Origin: JAGQSZ01 sp049647585
GTDB taxonomy: Bacteria; Actinomycetota; Acidimicrobiia; Acidimicrobiales; Microtrichaceae
Assembly: GCA_049647585.1 (NCBI GenBank)
Contig: JBARXY010000020.1
Location: forward strand, 1-64,000
Direction: 5' to 3'
DNA length: 64,000 nt
Of this stretch, positions 41,841-50,240 are shown piece after piece. Within the stretch, counting starts at the first letter, position 1; each line of letters begins with the position of its first letter. Below the pieces are notes generated by a model. The model was not told the DNA's origin, did not search any database, and saw only the letters and a program-made list of their open reading frames with translations. The translations under genes were made by a program, and so were the position numbers.

Positions 41841-43208
41841 ATGAATCACTACCTGCAAGGAAATTTTGGTCCGGTTGCCCAAGAACTGACGGCCCAGGAT
41901 TTGCCGGTCACCGGCTCGATTCCCGAGACCCTTGACGGGCGTTATCTGCGCAATGGACCGAATCCACTCGGCAGTCCGGATCCGGACACCTACCACTGGT
42001 TCACCGGCGACGGAATGGTCCACGGCATCCGCATCCAGGACGGTCGCGCTCTTTGGTACCGCAACCGTTGGGTCCGGGCGGGCAGCGTTCCAGAGTTGTT
42101 GGGGGAGGACGATCCCGGCGGTCCGATCACTCCAGGTGCAGACTTCGCGGCCAACACCAACGTCATCGGCTTCGGAGGACGCACCTTCGCAATCGTCGAG
42201 GCGGGGGCCAAGCCGGTCGAACTCACCGACGAGTTGTCCACGATTGCCCGCTGCGATTTCGATGGCACCCTTCCGAACGGTTTCACCGCCCACCCCAAGG
42301 TCGATCCGATTTCGGGTGAGATCCATGCCGCCGCCTACTACTGGGGTCGACCGGAACTTCTGGAGTACCTCGTCATCGGTACCGACGGACTGGTCAAGCG
42401 TCGTGAGGATCTGCCCGTACCCGGCAACCCCATGGTCCACGACATGTCGATCACCGAGAAGTACGCCGTCTTCTACGACCTTCCGGTCACCTTCGACATC
42501 GAGGGAGCCATGGCTGGATCGACGTTCCCATATGCGTGGAATCCGGCTTACGGGGCCCGTCTCGGCGTACTCCCCCGGCGTGGCGCGGGGGTGGAAGACG
42601 TCAGGTGGTTCGACATCGAACCCTGCTACGTGTTCCACCCAATGAACGCCTATGACGACGTGGGTCCTGACGGCCATGAACTCGTTGTCCTGGACGTGGT
42701 CCGACACGAGCGCGTCTTCGACAAGAGTCGACTGGCGCCGGACGAGAGCCTGCCGACGCTGTGGCGCTGGACCATTGACCTGACCTCGGGAACGGTCAAG
42801 GAGACCCAACTCGACGACTTCGGGTGTGAGTTCCCAAGGGTCGACGAGCGTCTGGTTGGACGCAGGCATCGCTACGGGTTCGCTCTGAGCCTGTCACCCG
42901 GCGGTGAAGACACGGGCGGGGTCAACTACGAAGGTGCCCGAATCCACTGCCGTGACGCTGATTCCGGATCTGTCCGCTCACATGAGGTGGGCGCTGGACG
43001 AGCCGCGGGTGAGACCGTGTTCATCCCCTCATCGGAGGAGGCCCAGGGTCTTGATGGCTATCTGATGACGCTGGTCTACGACGCCAACGTCGACACATCC
43101 GAGCTCTGGATCCTCGCGGCCGATGACATCGAAGCTGAGCCGCTCGCCAAGGTGCACCTTCCGCAACGGGTTCCGTTCGGATTCCACGGAAACTGGGTGC
43201 CGTCATAA
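41841..43208 (+). CDS. Carotenoid oxygenase family protein
   Basis: The 455-residue protein is a full-length carotenoid cleavage dioxygenase-like enzyme, a seven-bladed propeller. The opening GRYLRNGPNPLGSPDPDTYHWFTGDGMVHGIRI is diagnostic. The four iron-binding His are His151 (FTAHPKVDP), His200 (PMVHDMSIT), His266 (YVFHPMNAY) and His449 (FGFHGNWVPS). Members use Fe(II) and O2 to cleave double bonds of carotenoids, stilbenes or lignin-derived compounds such as isoeugenol. No carotenoid synthesis gene is adjacent, so the substrate is open. There is no signal peptide. It lies in one direction with the fumarase gene 10 bp downstream. Confidence 0.93.
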   Translation: MNHYLQGNFGPVAQELTAQDLPVTGSIPETLDGRYLRNGPNPLGSPDPDTYHWFTGDGMVHGIRIQDGRALWYRNRWVRAGSVPELLGEDDPGGPITPGADFAANTNVIGFGGRTFAIVEAGAKPVELTDELSTIARCDFDGTLPNGFTAHPKVDPISGEIHAAAYYWGRPELLEYLVIGTDGLVKRREDLPVPGNPMVHDMSITEKYAVFYDLPVTFDIEGAMAGSTFPYAWNPAYGARLGVLPRRGAGVEDVRWFDIEPCYVFHPMNAYDDVGPDGHELVVLDVVRHERVFDKSRLAPDESLPTLWRWTIDLTSGTVKETQLDDFGCEFPRVDERLVGRRHRYGFALSLSPGGEDTGGVNYEGARIHCRDADSGSVRSHEVGAGRAAGETVFIPSSEEAQGLDGYLMTLVYDANVDTSELWILAADDIEAEPLAKVHLPQRVPFGFHGNWVPS

Positions 43209-43218
43209 GTTGTAGGCC

Positions 43219-44886
43219 ATGCCAGAGTTCGTATTTCAGGAGATGTTTCCCCAGGTCAAGGCCGAGACGCCCTACACCAAGCTGACCAGCGACTTCGTGT
43301 CGGTCGGCGAGTACCGGGGAAATCCGATCCTCGAGGTGGACCGAGAGGGCATCAGCCTGCTGGTGGCCGAGTCGTTCAAGAACATCTCGCATCTGCTCAG
43401 GCCGGGCCACCTGGCACAGCTGGCCAAGATTCTCGAAGACCCAGAGGCGACCGAGAACGACCATTTCGTCGCTCGCACGTTGCTGCAGAACGCATGTGTC
43501 GCAGCCAGCATGATCCTGCCCAGCTGCCAGGACACCGGCACCGCGATTGTCATGGGCAAGAAAGGTCAACAGGTCTGGACCCACGGTGGCAACAGCGCTG
43601 GCGACAGTGCTGGCGACAGTGCCGGTGGTCAAAATGCCGGTGGCGACGAAGAGGCCATTGCCAAGGGCGTGTTCCGCACATATACCGAAACAAACCTGCG
43701 CTACTCGCAGCTCGCACCGATCACGATGTTCGAGGAGAAGAACACCGGCGACAACCTGCCGGCGCAGATCGACATCAGCGCGGTCGACGGGGCCGAGTAC
43801 AACTTCCTGGTCATGGCGAAGGGCGGTGGCAGCGCCAACAAGACGTTCCTCTACCAGGAGACGAAGGCGCTGCTCAATCCCGAGTCGTTGCTCAAGTTCG
43901 TCGACGAGAAGATCCGTACGCTCGGTACGTCGGCATGTCCGCCGTACCACTTGGCGATCGTCGTGGGCGGAACCTCTGCCGAAGCAAACCTGAAGACGGT
44001 CAAGTACGCGAGTGCCCGCTATCTGGACGGACTGCCGACCAAGGGCAACGGCCTTGGACACGCCATCCGTGACGTCGAACTCGAAGCACAGATCCTGGAC
44101 CTGGCAGCCAAGACCGGAATCGGCGCCCAGTTCGGCGGCAAGTACTTCTGCCACGACGTGCGGGTGATCCGTCTGCCTCGTCACGGGGCGTCCTGTCCGG
44201 TCGGCATCGGTGTCAGCTGCTCCGCAGATCGTCAGGGCTTGGCGAAGATCACCGCTGAGGGAATTTTCGTCGAACAACTCGAGACCGACCCGGCGAAGTA
44301 CCTGCCAGAGATCGACGAATCTGATCTGCACGAGACCGTCGTTGACGTGGACCTGGGACTACCGATGGACCAGATCCGCAACCTGTTGTCGCAGTACCCG
44401 ATCCGGACCCGCCTCTCTTTGAGCGGGACCTTGGTGGTCGCCCGCGACATTGCCCACGCCAAACTCAAGGAACGGCTCGACCGTGGCGAAGGGCTGCCCC
44501 AGTACGTCAAGGACCACCCGATCTACTACGCAGGTCCTGCCAAGACCCCGGACGGCATGGCGTCGGGCAGTTTCGGGCCCACGACGGCTGGGCGGATGGA
44601 CAGCTATGTGGACCTGCTGATGGCCAACGGTGGCGGTTTCGTAACTCTCGCCAAGGGTAACCGCTCGGCGCAGGTGCGCAAGGCGTGCGCCGAGCACGGC
44701 GGCTTCTATCTGGGTTCGATCGGTGGTCCGGCAGCGATCCTGGCCCAGGACGCGATCAAGCACGTCGAGGTGCTCGAGTATCCGGAGCTTGGCATGGAGG
44801 CCATCTGGAAGATCGAGGTCGAGAACTTCCCGGCGTTCATCATCACCGACGACAAGGGCAACGACTTCTTCGCGGACCTGCTCTGA
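43219..44886 (+). CDS. Fumarate hydratase class I with a tandem-repeat insertion
   Basis: The 555-residue enzyme is a class I (4Fe-4S, FumA/FumB type) fumarase of the TCA cycle, hydrating fumarate to malate. Cluster Cys are expected at Cys103 (SCQDTGTAI), Cys240 (GTSACPPYH) and Cys334 (GVSCSADRQ). Conserved core stretches include AKGGGSANKTFLYQETKALL, RHGASCPVG, GRDIAHAKLKERL-like ARDIAHAKLKERLDRGEGLPQY and the fumarase C-terminus PELGMEAIWKIEVE. Compared with E. coli FumA, residues about 124-142 are an extra 18-residue SAGDSAGDSAGG-type insert right after GQQVW, encoded by 12-bp repeats. This loop is close to the sequence after the first cluster Cys. It is probably neutral or surface-exposed. 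Confidence 0.95.
   Translation: MPEFVFQEMFPQVKAETPYTKLTSDFVSVGEYRGNPILEVDREGISLLVAESFKNISHLLRPGHLAQLAKILEDPEATENDHFVARTLLQNACVAASMILPSCQDTGTAIVMGKKGQQVWTHGGNSAGDSAGDSAGGQNAGGDEEAIAKGVFRTYTETNLRYSQLAPITMFEEKNTGDNLPAQIDISAVDGAEYNFLVMAKGGGSANKTFLYQETKALLNPESLLKFVDEKIRTLGTSACPPYHLAIVVGGTSAEANLKTVKYASARYLDGLPTKGNGLGHAIRDVELEAQILDLAAKTGIGAQFGGKYFCHDVRVIRLPRHGASCPVGIGVSCSADRQGLAKITAEGIFVEQLETDPAKYLPEIDESDLHETVVDVDLGLPMDQIRNLLSQYPIRTRLSLSGTLVVARDIAHAKLKERLDRGEGLPQYVKDHPIYYAGPAKTPDGMASGSFGPTTAGRMDSYVDLLMANGGGFVTLAKGNRSAQVRKACAEHGGFYLGSIGGPAAILAQDAIKHVEVLEYPELGMEAIWKIEVENFPAFIITDDKGNDFFADLL
43587..43648 (+). repeat. 12-bp repeats inside the fumarase gene
   Basis: Units of GG(C/T)GACAGTG(C/T)(T/C) encode G-D-S-A in tandem, followed by related GGTGG-AA-GCCGGTGGCGAC units. 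They encode the low-complexity insert at fumarase residues 124-142. Confidence 0.8.
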
Positions 44887-44897
44887 GTAGAGTCGGT

Positions 44898-45929
44898 TCA
44901 GGCCGCGGGAGCCGCACTTGTGCGCTGGTCCGGCTCGTCGTCGGCAGCGTTCCAGAGTCGGCTGAACGTCACTCCCTCTGAACTTGCAATGACAGAGTTG
45001 GTCGTCTCGTAGGCGAGCTCAGCGACTTCGCTGTTGCCGCCGGAGCGGAGCATGTTCAAACCGTGGACCTCGGCCTCGCGACACGACGGCCTGATGGTCA
45101 GCACCTTCGCTCCGGCCTTCTCGGCCTTGGCGATCTCGCAGGCCATCTTCCGCTCAAAGAACTCCCGATGCAGACGAAGATGGACTGGTGGAAGGTCGTC
45201 CCGATCGAGCGCCATCGGAGCTGCGACGATGATCAACTTGGCGCCCTCTTCTACCGCAACATCAAGGTTGGTCGACGAGTGGGCGGTTCCGTCGATCAAC
45301 AGTCGGCGGCCACAGCGCACTGGTGGGTAGAGCACCGGCACCGATGCCGATGAGCGCATCGCGTCGGGAAGGGCCATGCGGGGCACTCCTGAGTTGCCCA
45401 GGACGAATCGCCGACCGGTGACGATGTCGAAGGCGCAGAGGCGGAGCTGCTCATCGGGCCATTCTTCTCCGGTCCAACGGACGAATTCGCTGCGCTGTTC
45501 GGTGACCGAGCCGAGCCCACCCCGATAGAAGCGCTGCAGCGCTGTCGGATGGGTCATGGTCGGCCAGTGCATCACGGTGCGCTGCGCAACGTACCCTGAG
45601 CCCACCATCCGTCGGGCTAGTCCTAACGGGGTTCGCCATCCCTGGCTGAATATCACATCGGGACGGAAGAACGGTTGGTCTGCCATGAACGGGTTCTCGT
45701 CGGCCTGTGCCAGCCTCCAGACCTCGTCTATGTCCTTCCCGCAGCGGAGGATCGATCCGACGATTGCACCGGCTGAGGTGCCGACGACCAGGTCTGCTCG
45801 GGCTGGATCCAGACCAGCGTCCAAGAGCGCCTTGACGACGCCCGCGTGGTACGCGATTCCAACGGTTCCGCCTGCGCCCAGAACCAACGCGGTTTTTGGC
45901 GCCTGTCGTTCGTCGCGATCACTCACCAC
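44898..45929 (-). CDS. Patatin-like phospholipase
   Basis: About 343 residues from GTG 45929, which has GGGAGG 9 bp upstream; the frame continues to 46028 but would overlap the divergent CopC/D promoter region. The glycine-rich oxyanion loop is LVLGAGGTVGIAYHAGVVKALLDAG, the nucleophile Ser is in VVGTSAGAIVGS (G-x-S-x-G), and the catalytic Asp in LIDGTAHSS (D-G-x). It is a Ser-Asp dyad lipolytic acyl hydrolase acting on phospholipids or other esters. No signal peptide is present. It lies tail to tail with fumarase (11 bp apart) and divergent from the copper gene. Confidence 0.9.
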   Translation of the reverse strand: MVSDRDERQAPKTALVLGAGGTVGIAYHAGVVKALLDAGLDPARADLVVGTSAGAIVGSILRCGKDIDEVWRLAQADENPFMADQPFFRPDVIFSQGWRTPLGLARRMVGSGYVAQRTVMHWPTMTHPTALQRFYRGGLGSVTEQRSEFVRWTGEEWPDEQLRLCAFDIVTGRRFVLGNSGVPRMALPDAMRSSASVPVLYPPVRCGRRLLIDGTAHSSTNLDVAVEEGAKLIIVAAPMALDRDDLPPVHLRLHREFFERKMACEIAKAEKAGAKVLTIRPSCREAEVHGLNMLRSGGNSEVAELAYETTNSVIASSEGVTFSRLWNAADDEPDQRTSAAPAA

Positions 45930-46070
45930 CCTCGATTGCCTCCCTTGGAAGTCGCTGGCCCACCAGCTCTGAATTGAATTCGGAATTTTACTGGTTAGAG
46001 AGTGCAATCCGAGGTTCCTGAGAGGCAACGGGGTGATCTACCTGTCACCGGGCCTATTGTCTGCTGACAG

Positions 46071-47936
46071 ATGGCAGCCAGAAAGTCCTCACGAATCCTT
46101 GTCGGTCTCGCACTCTTGTTGGGATTGGTGTTCGGCACAGCTTCATTGGCGGGAGCGCACGCAGTCCTCCTGTCGATGTCGCCGGAGCCAGAGGCGGTTC
46201 TGCCTGATCCGCCAACCGAAGTGGTGCTGGCATTCAGCGAGCCGGTCTCGGCCACCGCAACAGCAGTCCGGGTGTTCGACCCGACCGGCGACGAGGTTCC
46301 AGGTGTCAAACCGTCGGTTGAGAACTCGGTACTGAGTGCCAAGCTTCCAACGCTGAAGATCACCGGTTCGTACACGGTTGCATGGAAGGTCGTTTCAGAC
46401 GACGGCCACGTGGTGTCGGGCGCCTACCTGTTCCACCTGAAGGAGGCGACTCTCAAGGCGCCGCTGGAGGTGAGCGACTCAGGCGTTGCGATGATGCCGA
46501 GGGTTCTAAAGGCCATCGGAGCCGCGTTGAGCTGGACGGGTCTCGTTTTTGTCCTCGGCATGTGTGCCATGGCGGTAAAGGGACTGTTCGTCAGGACCCA
46601 AGTTCTGGCTGGGCTCGGTGTGCTGAGCTTGGGAACTCTGATTTCCTTCGGAGGTTCTCTGCTGGCGATCGGCTCGGGGTTTGGTGAAAGCCTCGACGTC
46701 GCGCTCGGTACCAACAGCGGTAGGTCCTCGCTGGCAGCATTGATTCTGTCGCTACTGGTGCTTGCGATGACAGCGGTCTTGGTCCGGGCGACGGGAGTCG
46801 TTGACGGGTCGCTGCAGGCCACTGGCGCTGGCGGGACCTCCGGAGCTGCGGCGATCGCAGAGGCGAAGGGGACAGCTGAATCGACAGCGGGAGCCGTGTC
46901 GCGTTCGAAGCGGCTAGCGGTGCAGATCGGCTCAGCTCTGGTCCTGATCGCTGTGGCTCTTGAAGGGCACGCCCTTGCACTTTCCCCCATCGCATTTTCG
47001 GCGACACTCACGGTCATTCACATCGCAGCTGCGATCGCATGGCTGGCCGGTCTCATCTGGATAGAGCAGCGCAGCCGAATTGCCTCTCCCGAGGAGCTGG
47101 CGGACGATGTCCGGAGACGCTCACCCTGGGCCATGGGGCTGGTTCTGGCACTGCTGGCTTCCGGCGTGGCGCTGCTGATCAAGCGGGTGCCGGTCGCAGA
47201 TCTGCTGAGCTCCGGATACGGCCGCCTCGGAAGCGTCAAGCTGATCCTGTTGGCGATGGCGGTGCCGCTGGCGTGGATGAACCGCTCGATGTTCATTGCG
47301 CGACCGAGCACCGTCGGCGATGGAGCAGACAGTGAATTGGGCGACGATGAAGCCGGAGCCGTGGTCGAAGACGGGATCACCCGCACGCGAGCCGAAGCGG
47401 TCGCAGAGTCAGAGGCTGCCGCAGAGTCAGAGGCTGCCGCAGGGGCAGGGTCAGGATCAGATGGAGACGTCGAGCGGGGGGCCCAAGCGGTCGCAACCCG
47501 ATTCCGCAAGAGCGTCCATATCGAGATGCTGATACTGGCGGCCGCTCTGGTCGTCGGCTCCGTCCTCGCCCAGATTTCACCGCCCGGTGATGCCGCCGGA
47601 GTCGGCGGAGGCTCGTTCAGTCAGAAGCTGGCCTTTGGCGAAGGCCAAGTTGAGTTGACAGTGGACCCGGGAACTCGAGGCATGAATGAGATGCACGTGA
47701 CGACTCTGGGCCCCGACGGTCGTCTAATGGCGGGCATCGAGGACCTTGCGCTGTCGATGAGTCTGGAGACCAGGGACATAGGCCCGCTCAAACCGGTCAT
47801 GCAGGTGATTGTTCCGGGACATTCGGCCACCTACGCCCGGTTCCCGTTCTCGGGTGAATGGAAGGTCGTAGTTTCGGCGAAGGTAGAGAAGTTCACCGAA
47901 CTGACCGCGACCTTCGACGTCTCGATCGGCGACTAG
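46071..47936 (+). CDS. CopC/CopD-type copper resistance membrane protein (YcnJ-like)
   Basis: The 621-residue protein has a signal peptide (ILVGLALLLGLVFGTASLAGAHA). The CopC domain begins at the cleavage site with the histidine of AHAVLLSMSPEPEAV and includes FSEPVSATAT and VVSDDGHVVSGAYLFHL, giving the His ligands for Cu(II). Seven to eight membrane helices of the CopD domain follow, then a linker with an exact 18-bp tandem duplication (SEAAAE, near 47403-47438), one more helix and a C-terminal periplasmic beta domain. YcnJ homologues import copper. Pairing with the YcnI-like gene 145 bp downstream supports this. An alternative assignment is a general copper-resistance importer. Confidence 0.88.
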   Translation: MAARKSSRILVGLALLLGLVFGTASLAGAHAVLLSMSPEPEAVLPDPPTEVVLAFSEPVSATATAVRVFDPTGDEVPGVKPSVENSVLSAKLPTLKITGSYTVAWKVVSDDGHVVSGAYLFHLKEATLKAPLEVSDSGVAMMPRVLKAIGAALSWTGLVFVLGMCAMAVKGLFVRTQVLAGLGVLSLGTLISFGGSLLAIGSGFGESLDVALGTNSGRSSLAALILSLLVLAMTAVLVRATGVVDGSLQATGAGGTSGAAAIAEAKGTAESTAGAVSRSKRLAVQIGSALVLIAVALEGHALALSPIAFSATLTVIHIAAAIAWLAGLIWIEQRSRIASPEELADDVRRRSPWAMGLVLALLASGVALLIKRVPVADLLSSGYGRLGSVKLILLAMAVPLAWMNRSMFIARPSTVGDGADSELGDDEAGAVVEDGITRTRAEAVAESEAAAESEAAAGAGSGSDGDVERGAQAVATRFRKSVHIEMLILAAALVVGSVLAQISPPGDAAGVGGGSFSQKLAFGEGQVELTVDPGTRGMNEMHVTTLGPDGRLMAGIEDLALSMSLETRDIGPLKPVMQVIVPGHSATYARFPFSGEWKVVVSAKVEKFTELTATFDVSIGD

Positions 47937-48001
47937 GCGCGGCGCAGCCCGGCGCAACCCGCCCCAGTTGTCCAGGGGAGTCCGATCTTTGCACGACCAT
48001 T

Positions 48002-48052
48002 CCAGAAAATCGTCTGGGAACTATTTGTGCGTACGGGACGACTAAGTCCGTA
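48002..48052 (+). promoter_or_regulatory. Inverted repeats in the leader of the YcnI-like gene
   Basis: CCAGA-AAATCG-TCTGG (48002-48017) and TACGGGAC-GACTAA-GTCCGTA (48032-48052, one extra base in the left arm) lie between the CopC/D and YcnI genes. They could be operators, an attenuator or a processing site. Copper regulation is inferred only. Confidence 0.35.
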
Positions 48053-48081
48053 TCCCCCCGAGATATCTGGAGAAACGAAAG

Positions 48082-48879
48082 ATGCTTTTCAACGCAAAAT
48101 CACCCGCTGTTCCGCGCGCCCACAAGCGCGTAGGTCTCGGGCGCAGGGTCGCTGTTGGTGCAACTGTTGCCGTCGGTGGCGTGGCGATGTTGTCCGGCGT
48201 CGCGTCGGCACACATCACGCCGCAAGACCCCGAGGGCCCCGCCGGTGGCTACATGACGACGGCATTCAAGGTTGGGCACGGCTGTGAGGGCTCGCCGACC
48301 ACCAAGGTAGAGATCAAGATCCCTGACGGAGTCCTGTCCGTTGCTCCCCAGCCGGTCGACGGCTGGGAGTTGACTACTACCAAAAAGACCCTCGATCCGC
48401 CGATCGATTCAAACGGCACCAAGGTCACCGAGACCGTTGGAACGGTGACCTGGGCCGGGGGCAACCTGCCGGCCGATCAGCTTCAGATGTTCTGGCTGTC
48501 CATGAAGCTGCCGGATGGAAAGGCGGGCGACGTGCTGTCCTTCCCCGTGGTGCAGACGTGCGAGGCCGGAGAGACCGACTGGATCGAGATCGCAAAGCCC
48601 GGCGAGGCCGAGCCGGAACACCCAGCGCCGACCATCACGCTCACCGCGGCCACCGACGATCATCACGGCTCCAGCGCTGACGACTCCGTTTCCAACGATT
48701 CGACGGACTCAAGCGCGACCGAGTCTGCGACTGAGGGATCAACGGAAGCCACCTCATCGAAGAGCGACTCGGATGACGACTCCAACGGCAACGGCTTGGC
48801 GATAGGTGGAATCGTGCTCGGTGCCCTTGGTCTCGCCGCCGGCGGAGCAGCGTTCGCGAAGGCCTCGAAGAAGAGCTGA
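48082..48879 (+). CDS. YcnI-like copper-binding protein (DUF1775)
   Basis: The 265-residue protein has a signal peptide (VAVGATVAVGGVAMLSGVASA) and the mature N-terminus begins HITPQ; the N-terminal His is the Cu(II) ligand in YcnI, together with a Trp and Glu of the domain. DUF1775 motifs are present: AFKVGHGCEGSPTTKVEIKIPDGV and WLSMKLPDGKAGDVLSFPVVQTCEAGETDWIE. An acidic Ser/Asp-rich linker of about 60 residues follows, then a C-terminal membrane helix (LAIGGIVLGALGLAAGGAAFA) and KASKKS. It should be an extracytoplasmic, membrane-anchored copper chaperone feeding the CopC/D-type transporter. The site GGAGAAACG lies just before the ATG. Confidence 0.9.
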   Translation: MLFNAKSPAVPRAHKRVGLGRRVAVGATVAVGGVAMLSGVASAHITPQDPEGPAGGYMTTAFKVGHGCEGSPTTKVEIKIPDGVLSVAPQPVDGWELTTTKKTLDPPIDSNGTKVTETVGTVTWAGGNLPADQLQMFWLSMKLPDGKAGDVLSFPVVQTCEAGETDWIEIAKPGEAEPEHPAPTITLTAATDDHHGSSADDSVSNDSTDSSATESATEGSTEATSSKSDSDDDSNGNGLAIGGIVLGALGLAAGGAAFAKASKKS

Positions 48880-48893
48880 CGAGCTTCGAAGCC

Positions 48894-48939
48894 GATGGAC
48901 CGCCGATCACTGGTAAACCGAAGTGATCGGCGGTCCATC
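48894..48939. terminator. Perfect 18-bp hairpin between YcnI and tRNA-Arg
   Basis: GATGGACCGCCGATCACT (48894-48911) pairs perfectly with its complement at 48922-48939 around a 10-nt loop. It lies 15 bp after the YcnI stop codon and 25 bp beyond the 3-prime end of the convergent tRNA, so it can terminate both. No T-run follows. Confidence 0.8.
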
Positions 48940-48964
48940 CCTGACGTCGTTGCGGTCCTGCGTC

Positions 48965-49040
48965 TGGTGCCCTCGGCTGGATTCGAACCAGCGACCTACC
49001 GCTTAGGAGGCGGTTGCTCTATCCCCTGAGCTACGAAGGC
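48965..49040 (-). tRNA. tRNA-Arg (anticodon CCU)
   Basis: The minus strand folds into a full cloverleaf: acceptor GCCTTCG/CGAGGGC (one G-T pair), a D arm with GCTC...GAGC, anticodon stem ACCGC/GCGGT with loop CTCCTAA giving anticodon CCT, a T arm GCTGG-TTCGAAT-CCAGC, discriminator A and an encoded CCA. The anticodon reads AGG arginine codons. It is a single tRNA gene in a copper/oxidoreductase region, which is also a typical integration target, but no att or integrase is visible. Confidence 0.97.
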
Positions 49041-49131
49041 GGAACGGTTCCGGTGGTTTTGGAACCGTCGGGGATTCTAGGCGGAGTCCACCCCATGAAC
49101 AGATGCGCAACTACTGGCTACGGTGTGACCC

Positions 49132-50169
49132 ATGCCAAATTCGGTCGCCATGCCCGCCCTGCCCGAGGTGATGGACCGGGTAGTCCTCCGGAGCCGACCA
49201 GACGGGCTGCTCACCTGGGAAGACGTCGAGTTGGTCAAGGCCCCTCTGCCCGAACTCGCCGACGGTGAGGCGCTGATCCGCAACGACGTGATCGGTATAG
49301 ACGCAACGGTGCGCTCATGGCTGAGTCCTGCCAGGGGCTACCTGCCCCCGGTTGAGATCGGTGAGGCGGTTCGTAGCGCCAGCGCCGGAACGGTCGTCGC
49401 AAGTCGCTGCGACGCATACGGGGTCGGGGACGTGGTGACCACCCTGGCTGGGTGGGAGCAGTACTCGATCGTCAAGGACGACTACTTCACCACTCGCCTC
49501 GGCGGACCGGACCCCGACTACGACCTGGCGGGACACATCGCCCTGTACGGCTCAACCGGATGCACCGCATACATCGGCATTGTCGACGTGGGGAAAGTTG
49601 TCGCCGGGGAAACTGTCGTCGTTTCCGCTGCAGCCGGAGCCACCGGGACGATCGCCTGTCAGATCGCCAAACTGCTCGGAGCCCGGGTGATCGGTATCGC
49701 AGGATCCGACGACAAATGCGCCTATCTCATCGACGAACTCGGACTGGACGGCGCCATCAACTACCGCACCGAGGACGTTGCCCAACGGCTCAAGGAGTTG
49801 GCGCCCAAAAAGGTCGACGTCTTCTTTGACAACGTCGGAGGCGAGATTCTGGATTCGGTACTCGCGAGGATCGGCCTGCACGCCCGTGTTGTCCTCTGCG
49901 GAGCGATCGCTGTCTACAACGAGACAGGACGCACACCGGGGCCGTCGAACTATCTGAACCTGTTGCAGCAGCGCGCGTCGATGACCGGCTTCCTGGCCAT
50001 CGACGACGTCCCGCGGTTCGGTGAGATCGGTGAACAACTGCGCCGATGGGTTGATGAGGGCCGGCTCTCCTACCGGGTCCACTACTTCGATGGACTTGAA
50101 TCCTCGGTAGACGCGTTGAATGCAATGTTCACCGGTGCCAACACCGGAAAAATTCTGATCCGACCCTGA
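49132..50169 (+). CDS. NADP-dependent medium-chain reductase (zinc-free MDR, CurA/PTGR-like)
   Basis: The 345-residue protein belongs to the zinc-free medium-chain reductases. It shows GIDATVRSWLSPARGYLPPVEIGEAVRSASAGTV, the nucleotide-binding strand TVVVSAAAGATGTIACQIAKLLGARVIGIAGSDDKC, with A-A-G-A-T-G in place of the usual glycine pattern, and VDVFFDNVGGEILDSVLARI plus SMTGFLAIDDV. The family (curcumin reductase CurA, leukotriene/prostaglandin reductases) reduces alpha,beta-double bonds of enones with NADPH. The ligand-binding pocket is not conserved enough to name the substrate. It lies 91 bp after the tRNA and runs in the direction of the HMG-CoA lyase gene. Confidence 0.87.
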   Translation: MPNSVAMPALPEVMDRVVLRSRPDGLLTWEDVELVKAPLPELADGEALIRNDVIGIDATVRSWLSPARGYLPPVEIGEAVRSASAGTVVASRCDAYGVGDVVTTLAGWEQYSIVKDDYFTTRLGGPDPDYDLAGHIALYGSTGCTAYIGIVDVGKVVAGETVVVSAAAGATGTIACQIAKLLGARVIGIAGSDDKCAYLIDELGLDGAINYRTEDVAQRLKELAPKKVDVFFDNVGGEILDSVLARIGLHARVVLCGAIAVYNETGRTPGPSNYLNLLQQRASMTGFLAIDDVPRFGEIGEQLRRWVDEGRLSYRVHYFDGLESSVDALNAMFTGANTGKILIRP

Positions 50170-50240
50170 CCGGTACGATCGAAGTGCGGGGCCGGCACGA
50201 TGGGCTCCTGTATGACTTCCCGTTCAACAGCGAGGCCCGG

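Noticed and set aside
41766..42869. A 367-codon minus-strand frame opposite the carotenoid oxygenase gene
   Set aside because: The plus strand has the four iron-binding histidines and a complete family layout.
43021..44331. A 436-codon minus-strand frame opposite fumarase
   Set aside because: The fumarase frame contains the full enzyme with cluster cysteines; the antisense frame has no recognisable domain.
48965..49040. tRNA as an integration site for a mobile element
   Set aside because: No integrase, direct-repeat copy of the tRNA end or foreign-looking genes next to it.
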